This document shows positions 6,633 through 11,602 of a DNA stretch of 11,602 bases, one piece after another. Origin of the DNA: Hydrocurvibacter sp036169815 (lineage in GTDB: Bacteria; Campylobacterota; Campylobacteria; Campylobacterales; Sulfurimonadaceae); the NCBI GenBank assembly GCA_036169815.1, contig JAVHOA010000079.1, positions 1-11,602 of the forward strand. The letters run 5' to 3'. The position numbers and the translations under genes were made by a program. Within the stretch, counting starts at the first letter, position 1. Every line of letters starts with the position of its first letter. The notes under the pieces were generated by a model, which was not told the DNA's origin, searched no databases, and was given only the letters and a program-made list of their open reading frames with translations.

Positions 6633-8288
6633 ATGGCATTCGATAACGAACCATTAGAAGAAGAAAATTTTGCTGAAATGTTTGAAGCATCTTTAAAAGA
6701 GCAAGAATCAAACCGTATAACAGAAGGCGAAATTGTAGAGATACAAGCAGAAGATAACAGAGCTTTAGTAGGCGTTGGCGACAAGTTAGAGGGAATCCTT
6801 AGCTTAGATGAATTACGTGATGAAAATGGTAACTTGACATTTAATGTAGGTGACAAAATCACTGTTATGATAACTGGACATTACAATGAACGTCCAAAAA
6901 TATCTTACAAAAAAGTGTTAGAGCAAAAGAAAACTTTAGATTTCATAGAAGCGCATAAAGAAAACTTTGAAGATTTAGTTATCGAGGGAATTATCACTAA
7001 GAAAAATCGTGGTGGTTATGTTGTAGAAGCGGATGATGTGTCATTTTTTATGCCTCGTTCATTAGCAGCATTTAAAGACAATGAAGAGGTTGTTGGACGT
7101 AAGATTAAAGCACAAGTTGTAAAGATTGATGAGTCTGAAAACGCGATTGTTATTTCACGCCGTAAACTTTTCAATGATGAACGTAAACGTAAAAAAGAGA
7201 TTATTGATGCATTGATGGCAGAAGATGTAATCGTTGAAGGTACTATCAAAAAAATCACTAGCTACGGAATGTTTGTTGATGTCGGTGGCGTGGATGGTCT
7301 AGTACACTACAACGAGATTTCTTACAAAGGGCCGGTAAATCCTTCTAAACTTTATAAAGAGGGTGATGTTGTTACTGTTAAAGCTATCTCTTATGATAAA
7401 GACAAACGTCATCTTTCACTTTCAATTAAAGCAGTTCAGCCAGATCCTTGGGCAGAAGTTGAAGATGAATTGGATGAGGGAGATACTATCACAGTTACAG
7501 TAAGCAATGTAGAAGCTTATGGCGTATTTGTGGATCTTGGAAATGATATTGAAGGTTTCCTTCATATTTCTGAAATCACTTGGGATAAAAATGTTAAAAA
7601 TCCTGCAGATTACTTAACTGTTGGTGAAGAGATTGATGTTGAAGTTATAGAGATTAATCCTAAAACGCATAAACTTCGTGTTTCATTGAAACGTCTTTTA
7701 CCAAAACCGTTTGATGAATTTACAAAAAGCTTCCATGAAGGTGATATTGTTGATGGTGTTGTGACATCTTTGACTGATTTTGGTGCGTTTGTTCGCATTG
7801 GAACTGTTGAAGGACTTTTACACAACCAAGACGCAAGTTGGGAGAAAAACTTTAAATGTAAAGAGTCCCTCAAAGTTGGCGATGAAGTTCAAGTGAAAAT
7901 CGCAAAAATCAATAAAGAGGATCAAAAAATCTCTTTAAACGCAAAAGCATTACAAGAAAGCCCGATTGATAAATTTGCAACAACGCATAAGGTAAACCAA
8001 ATCGTTAAAGGAAAAATCCGTGATATTAAAGATTTCGGTATTTTTGTTCAATTAGATGATGGTATCGATGCGCTTATTCGTGATGAAGACCTCGCACCAC
8101 TTGCAAAAGAGGAGTTGAGTGTAGGTTCAGAGATAGAAGCAGCAATCGCATCTATCGATACTCGTCGTGATCGTATTCGTCTATCAATCAAAAAACTCGA
8201 TTACATAAAAAATCAAGAACTCATGAATGAGATCAATGACAACGAGTCACACTCTTTGGGTGATTTGATAAAAGATCAACTCAAATAA
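6633..8288 (+). CDS. rpsA: 30S ribosomal protein S1
   Basis: S1 binds mRNA on the small subunit and helps recruit and unfold transcripts at initiation. At 551 aa it is close to the E. coli protein (557 aa). Six S1 OB-fold repeats are visible at about residues 29-93, 112-177, 198-266, 283-353, 368-437 and 456-521. The first two are divergent, as expected for the ribosome-docking repeats; repeats 3-6 carry the clear G-x-F-V-x-(L/V/I) strand, for example YGMFVDVGGVDGLVH, YGVFVDLGNDIEGFLH and FGAFVRIGTVEGLLH. The acidic N-terminus (NEPLEEENFAEMFEASL) is the ribosomal S2-binding type helix. Start ATG 6633 has AGGGA seven bases upstream. The gene leads an operon with the membrane protein at 8290 and serA. 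I recall ispH directly upstream in C. jejuni; it is absent here and a divergent MBOAT gene takes its place. Confidence 0.97.
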   Translation: MAFDNEPLEEENFAEMFEASLKEQESNRITEGEIVEIQAEDNRALVGVGDKLEGILSLDELRDENGNLTFNVGDKITVMITGHYNERPKISYKKVLEQKKTLDFIEAHKENFEDLVIEGIITKKNRGGYVVEADDVSFFMPRSLAAFKDNEEVVGRKIKAQVVKIDESENAIVISRRKLFNDERKRKKEIIDALMAEDVIVEGTIKKITSYGMFVDVGGVDGLVHYNEISYKGPVNPSKLYKEGDVVTVKAISYDKDKRHLSLSIKAVQPDPWAEVEDELDEGDTITVTVSNVEAYGVFVDLGNDIEGFLHISEITWDKNVKNPADYLTVGEEIDVEVIEINPKTHKLRVSLKRLLPKPFDEFTKSFHEGDIVDGVVTSLTDFGAFVRIGTVEGLLHNQDASWEKNFKCKESLKVGDEVQVKIAKINKEDQKISLNAKALQESPIDKFATTHKVNQIVKGKIRDIKDFGIFVQLDDGIDALIRDEDLAPLAKEELSVGSEIEAAIASIDTRRDRIRLSIKKLDYIKNQELMNEINDNESHSLGDLIKDQLK

Positions 8289-8289
8289 A

Positions 8290-8787
8290 ATGCATATAGC
8301 TTTTAAATGGCTTACTCCACTCATAACAGTTGGAGTAGCCATTTTTATTGTAGTTTTTTTGATCAAGATAAATCCGTCGGAAAATACTCAATTAGATAAA
8401 CTTCAAACAACAAATACACAAACACAAGATGATGAGACACCAAGTAAGTGGTTGAGTCATTTCTCCAAAAGCGAACAAAATGGATACTATTATCCTGTGA
8501 ATGAGATTTATATAGATTTAGACCTTAATGAACAAATTGCTGGTATGAAAACATACCAACTCGATACACCAATCTCTGATTCTTATAAGTTGTTTTGTTT
8601 GCAAGAGGTTTTGCGAGAGTACAATGTGCGTTATTTTTTAGATAAGAATGAAGAGGATACAAAATTACTCATCTACGCGAATGATGAAAGTAAATTTAAT
8701 CTTTTAGTAAATGCTTTAAAAACTTATGATATAAGTGCGAAAATTTTGCCTTATAAAGAGGAGAAACAATGGAAAAAAGTACAGTAA
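8290..8787 (+). CDS. Single-pass membrane-anchored hypothetical protein between rpsA and serA
   Basis: I do not recognise a functional family. The 165-aa product has one transmembrane helix near residues 8-26, a Thr/Gln/Asp-rich linker (about 30-55) and a C-terminal domain of about 100 residues (from YYYPVNEIYIDLDL) with alternating strand-like and helix-like segments; KLLIYANDESKFNLLVNALK looks like a strand-turn-helix. With little upstream positive charge its orientation is not certain, but an N-in, C-out anchor is likely. ATG 8290 is one base past the rpsA stop with no clear ribosome site, implying coupled translation. The 3' end overlaps serA by 19 nt. A small unnamed gene holds the same position in C. 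jejuni (Cj0892c, from memory), so this is probably a conserved lineage protein and not a spurious ORF. Confidence 0.82.
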   Translation: MHIAFKWLTPLITVGVAIFIVVFLIKINPSENTQLDKLQTTNTQTQDDETPSKWLSHFSKSEQNGYYYPVNEIYIDLDLNEQIAGMKTYQLDTPISDSYKLFCLQEVLREYNVRYFLDKNEEDTKLLIYANDESKFNLLVNALKTYDISAKILPYKEEKQWKKVQ

Positions 8788-10355
8788 TCGTTTGTGACCA
8801 TATTCATGAAGCTGGGCTTGCTATGCTTCAAAATGATCCTAGTATAAATTATGTTTTTGCTGCGGATGTTGATAAAACAGAGCTTTTAGGTATGCTTGAA
8901 AACGCTGATATCGCCATCACTCGTAGTTCAACAGATGTTGATGAAAAGTTTATTGCTGCAGCAAAAAATATGAAAGCTATCGTTCGTGCTGGCGTTGGTG
9001 TGGATAATGTTGATATTGCAGGATGCTCAAAAGAGGGTATTATCGTAATGAACGTCCCAACTGCAAACACTATTGCGGCCGTTGAACTCACGATGACACA
9101 TATGCTCTCTTGCATGAGAATGTTTCCATACTCACATGATCATCTGAAAAATCAACGTATTTGGAAGCGTGAAAAATGGTATGGCTATGAGCTAAAAGGG
9201 AAAAAGCTAGGTGTTATCGGTTTTGGTAATATCGGTTCTCGTGTTGCAAAACGCGCAAAAGCTTTTGAAATGGATATCGTTGCTTATGATCCTTATATCC
9301 ATCCATCAAAAGTGACCGACCTTGATATGGTGCATACAAACAATTTTGATGATATTTTGGCGTGCGATGTCATCACAATCCATACTCCAAAAAACAGCGA
9401 AACAACAAATATGATTAACACCGATGAGATTGCAAAAATGAAAGATGGTGTCGTTTTAGTAAACTGTGCTCGTGGTGGTCTTTACAATGAAGAAGCACTT
9501 TATGTTGGGCTAAAATCTGGCAAAATTCGTTTTGCAGGGATTGATGTGTTTATGAAAGAGCCAGCAATCAACAATCCTTTACTTGATTTGGATAATATCG
9601 TTGTTTCTCCTCACTTAGGTGCAAACACTTTTGAATCTCAGTACAACATAGGTGTTGAAGCAGCGGAACAAGCGATTCAAGCAGCAAAAAAAATCTCCTA
9701 TCCAAATGCCCTAAACCTTCCAATCGATGAGAGCAAAATCCCAACTTTCGTGAAACCATATATGGAAATGGGACAAAAAATGGGATTTTTAGCATCTCAA
9801 AAAAATCGTTCACCGATTGTTTCTATTAAAGTAAGCGGGCAGGGTGAAATTGCTGAATTTATAGATTCTCTTTCTACCTTTGTAACTGTTGGCGCACTTG
9901 CTGAAAACAGTGGCGATACCATCAACTATGTCAATGCTGATTTTATTGCAAATGAAAAAGGAATTAAAGTAGAGACTGAAGCTTTGGCAGATTCCTCTGT
10001 TTACAAAAATCTTATTACTGTAAAATTGACAACCGATAAAGCTGTCACAACAATTCGAGCAACAATTTTTGATGATAATATCCAACGTATCGTCGAAATA
10101 GATGGTTTTAGTGTTGATGTAGCACTCAAAGGAAATATGGTTTTCTTTAAAAATACAGATGTTCCTGGTGTTATTGGAAGTGTAGGAACTATTCTTGCGA
10201 GCCACAACGTCAATATTGCAGATTTTCGCTTGGGAAGAAATGCAAATTCAGAAGCATTGGCTGTGATTATCGTTGATTCTCCAGTGAATGACTCAGTTTT
10301 AAAAGAGTTAAGCAACCTTGACGCTTGTATTAGTGTAAGCCACGCAAAACTTTAA
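8769..10355 (+). CDS. serA: D-3-phosphoglycerate dehydrogenase
   Basis: It oxidises 3-phosphoglycerate to 3-phosphohydroxypyruvate with NAD, the first step of serine synthesis. The 528-aa length is that of the long type with an extra ASB domain. The nucleotide-binding loop is GFGNIG (151-156), with an acidic residue at the end of the second strand (YDPY, D174) expected for NAD. The catalytic set is R235 in NCARGG, E264 in MKEPA and H282 in SPHLGANT. An ASB domain occupies about 320-450, and a C-terminal ACT domain begins near 460 with DVPGVIGSVGTILASHNVNIADF, the ligand-binding pattern that usually gives serine feedback. Start ATG 8769 has GAGGAG (8759-8764) and lies inside the 3' end of the preceding gene. 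It is the last gene of the rpsA operon and is followed by a hairpin terminator. Confidence 0.97.
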   Translation: MEKSTVIVCDHIHEAGLAMLQNDPSINYVFAADVDKTELLGMLENADIAITRSSTDVDEKFIAAAKNMKAIVRAGVGVDNVDIAGCSKEGIIVMNVPTANTIAAVELTMTHMLSCMRMFPYSHDHLKNQRIWKREKWYGYELKGKKLGVIGFGNIGSRVAKRAKAFEMDIVAYDPYIHPSKVTDLDMVHTNNFDDILACDVITIHTPKNSETTNMINTDEIAKMKDGVVLVNCARGGLYNEEALYVGLKSGKIRFAGIDVFMKEPAINNPLLDLDNIVVSPHLGANTFESQYNIGVEAAEQAIQAAKKISYPNALNLPIDESKIPTFVKPYMEMGQKMGFLASQKNRSPIVSIKVSGQGEIAEFIDSLSTFVTVGALAENSGDTINYVNADFIANEKGIKVETEALADSSVYKNLITVKLTTDKAVTTIRATIFDDNIQRIVEIDGFSVDVALKGNMVFFKNTDVPGVIGSVGTILASHNVNIADFRLGRNANSEALAVIIVDSPVNDSVLKELSNLDACISVSHAKL

Positions 10356-10362
10356 ATCTTCT

Positions 10363-10386
10363 GGATAGAAGAACACTCTTCTATCC
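10363..10386 (+). terminator. Intrinsic terminator after serA
   Basis: A perfect 10-bp stem, GGATAGAAGA paired with TCTTCTATCC, encloses an ACAC loop 8 nt after the serA stop. The tail is pyrimidine-rich (CTCTCTCTTTTATC) with few consecutive T residues, so termination may be partial or Rho-aided. Confidence 0.75.
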
Positions 10387-10676
10387 ATCTCTCTCTCTTT
10401 TATCTTTATATTATCTTAAAAATAAATGATTTTACCTGCGGATAAATTCGAAGATTCACTCTCAGCTTACAAGTAAAGAGATTAAGAAAATTATCGCTTT
10501 TTTAAGCACCTTGAGCGATTACTCTTTTATCAGTAATCCGCGATTTGCCAAACCAAGTAAGGAGCGTGAGTAAAATTTGCAACAATAATGAAAATATCTC
10601 ATTTTTATCTTATTATTTGTTATGTCATTAAATATACAACGATATAATAGCAAAGAAATTATTTTAGGAGAGGTTC
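10387..10676. other. Intergenic spacer between serA and the response regulator
   Basis: No confident gene is visible. It holds two overlapping inverted repeats: ATCGCT/AGCGAT (10493-10498 with 10514-10519), and GATTACT/AGTAATC (10517-10523 with 10532-10538, 8-nt loop). They share bases 10517-10519, so the two stems exclude each other. On the minus strand 10502-10609 is open for about 35 codons and reads like a membrane helix followed by a basic tail, but has no good start. The regulator's promoter lies at the right end. Confidence 0.6.
10643..10648 (+). promoter_or_regulatory. -10 box for the response regulator gene
   Basis: A perfect TATAAT predicts initiation near 10655 and a leader of about 22 nt containing AGGAG (10666-10670), six bases before ATG 10677. 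No -35 hexamer is evident. Confidence 0.5.
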
Positions 10677-11495
10677 ATGAACAATCATAAACTCTTAATT
10701 ATTGAAAATGATGAAGAGAGTGCATGCGAACTGCAGTTGTCGCTCCAAAAGCAGGGATATGAAGTTGCAACTTTGGTCAAAGATTTGGCAAAAGTAAAAA
10801 GAAAGATGAAGCATTTTATGCCAGATCTTATACTCATCGATGTGTTGCAAGAGGAGAGTACGGAGTGGATGCAAGCGTTGGAGTTTATTGCAAAAGTGCA
10901 AATACCTTTTCTCGTACTCACTGCATTTTCTGATATTGAGATTATCAAGCGCATCAGTAAAATTGAGCCATGCGGCTATTTTGTAAAGCCTTTTAATCTG
11001 CTCAATCTACATGTAACAATTCAAATCTCTTTATATAAATTTTCTCAAGATAAAAACCGTAAAAAAAGCTTAGACGCACTTAAAGCCGATAACCAAAATC
11101 TTAAAAAACTGCTTTTTGGTAAAGAGTGTAGCGATAAACCAATTATCAATTTTGCCGATGGCTTCTCTTTTAACACCAATGTTTGTGAAACATTTTATAA
11201 AAACAAAAAGATAAGTTTGACAAGACAAGAGAATCTCTTTATTCAATTATTGGTTTCAAATATCGGTATGACTGTCAATTTTGAAAATGCAATCAACTCT
11301 ATTTGGGGAAAAGCAAACGCAAGTGAAAATAATCTAAGAACCCTTGTATGGAGGCTTCGAAGCAAGATGCAATCGAGTGTCATCAAAACAGTTTCTGGCG
11401 TTGGGTACTATATAGAAAAACCATACACAGGCGTGCAAAACAAACCTGAAACTCCAGTGCTACATCAGTATAAAGAGGTCAAAGATTCAGCGTAA
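10677..11495 (+). CDS. OmpR/PhoB-type response regulator
   Basis: This 272-aa two-component regulator has a receiver at about 4-120 and a winged-helix DNA-binding domain at about 163-247. The phosphoacceptor is D55 (LILID), with T82 (LTA) and K104-P105 (FVKPF). The N-terminal acidic pocket reads IIENDEE, so by alignment with PhoB or CheY one of the paired metal-binding acids is Asn (N11). The loop after D55 (VLQEES) lacks the usual M-P. A charged, probably coiled-coil linker of about 27 residues (121-147) is longer than in typical OmpR proteins. The C-terminal domain has LTRQENLFIQLLVS, the recognition-helix region ENNLRTLVWRLRSKM and the wing IKTVSGVGYYI. A tail of about 25 residues follows. 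AGGAG lies six bases before ATG. No histidine kinase is visible; target genes and stimulus are unknown. Confidence 0.93.
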   Translation: MNNHKLLIIENDEESACELQLSLQKQGYEVATLVKDLAKVKRKMKHFMPDLILIDVLQEESTEWMQALEFIAKVQIPFLVLTAFSDIEIIKRISKIEPCGYFVKPFNLLNLHVTIQISLYKFSQDKNRKKSLDALKADNQNLKKLLFGKECSDKPIINFADGFSFNTNVCETFYKNKKISLTRQENLFIQLLVSNIGMTVNFENAINSIWGKANASENNLRTLVWRLRSKMQSSVIKTVSGVGYYIEKPYTGVQNKPETPVLHQYKEVKDSA

Positions 11496-11530
11496 AGAAT
11501 GAGGTTGTTTCAGAGTGCACCTTGTCGCAC

Positions 11531-11538
11531 AAAGGAGG
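11531..11538 (+). promoter_or_regulatory. Near-consensus ribosome binding site ahead of a two-codon ORF
   Basis: AAAGGAGG, the strongest Shine-Dalgarno in this window, lies four bases before ATG 11543. That ATG is followed by AAA and then TAA TAA, so as given the site drives a peptide of two residues. Confidence 0.7.
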
Positions 11539-11542
11539 ACTT

Positions 11543-11602
11543 ATGAAATAATAAAATTATCTTCAAATAATCGCAGTGGAGTAAAAGAGATGCTCAAATC
11601 TT
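11543..11602 (+). CDS. 5' end of a downstream gene, possibly frameshifted at codon 3
   Basis: From ATG 11543 the frame gives Met-Lys-stop (TAA 11549-11551). The -1 frame is open from there to the window edge, and one extra A in the AAA run would give MKIIKLSSNNRS and onward. An in-frame ATG at 11590 (MLKS...), with GGAG at 11578-11581 eight bases upstream, is an alternative true start needing no frameshift. So either a gene starts at 11590, or one starts at 11543 and is broken by a one-base loss. Too little is present to name a product. It lies 47 nt after the response regulator on the same strand, with no terminator between, so co-transcription is likely. Confidence 0.4.

Noticed and set aside
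9810..10315. Minus-strand ORFs of 104 and 131 codons opposite serA
   Set aside because: They lie entirely antisense to the ASB and ACT domains of serA, have no ribosome sites, and show the composition of reverse-frame shadows.
10566..10650. Small ORFs starting at GTG 10566 (21 codons) and ATG 10588 (19 codons)
   Set aside because: AAGGAG is only two bases from the GTG and too far from the ATG, the peptides are unremarkable, and the frames run into the regulator's promoter.
11008..11017. An isolated CTACATGTAA inside the response regulator gene
   Set aside because: A single imperfect copy in coding sequence is expected by chance in AT-rich DNA and lacks the phased neighbours of the pfkA array.

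Overview
The window looks like chromosomal DNA of a Campylobacterota (epsilonproteobacterial) species, possibly Sulfurospirillum-like. The DNA is AT-rich, the promoters have a clear TATAAT-type -10 box and little recognisable -35, and the order rpsA - small membrane-anchored protein - serA matches what I recall from Campylobacter jejuni (Cj0893c-Cj0891c). The genus is inference; the phylum is reasonably safe.

Layout. (1) Bases 1-2696, minus strand: an exported lytic transglycosylase followed 40 nt later by a large, 3'-truncated polysaccharide export protein with at least five complete SLBB repeats. This is an envelope or exopolysaccharide operon running out of the window. (2) Bases 2697-2953: a divergent spacer with one promoter per side and an unusual array of five evenly spaced TTACATGTAA-type palindromes in the leader of the next gene. 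(3) Bases 2954-3913, plus strand: a stand-alone 6-phosphofructokinase of 319 aa whose start is best placed at a GTG downstream of the array. (4) Bases 3917-6439, minus strand: an MBOAT O-acyltransferase and a membrane-anchored SGNH-like partner, tightly coupled, probably O-acetylating an extracytoplasmic polysaccharide. Their 3' end converges on pfkA with only 3 bp between. (5) Bases 6633-10355, plus strand: rpsA (six S1 domains), a one-TM hypothetical protein and serA, packed as an operon and closed by a hairpin terminator. (6) Bases 10356-10676: an intergenic spacer with the terminator, inverted repeats, a possible gene relic and a promoter. (7) Bases 10677-11495: an OmpR/PhoB-type response regulator without a visible kinase. 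(8) Bases 11496-11602: a very strong ribosome binding site with ATG that runs into a stop after two codons, while the -1 frame stays open to the window edge.

The envelope genes on the minus strand (polysaccharide export, peptidoglycan cleavage, O-acetylation) may act together, although pfkA separates them. The rpsA-serA block is housekeeping. The features most worth a second look are the phased palindrome array in front of pfkA, the two-codon ORF or frameshift at the right edge, and the start-site corrections for pfkA (GTG 2954) and the MBOAT gene (TTG 6439).
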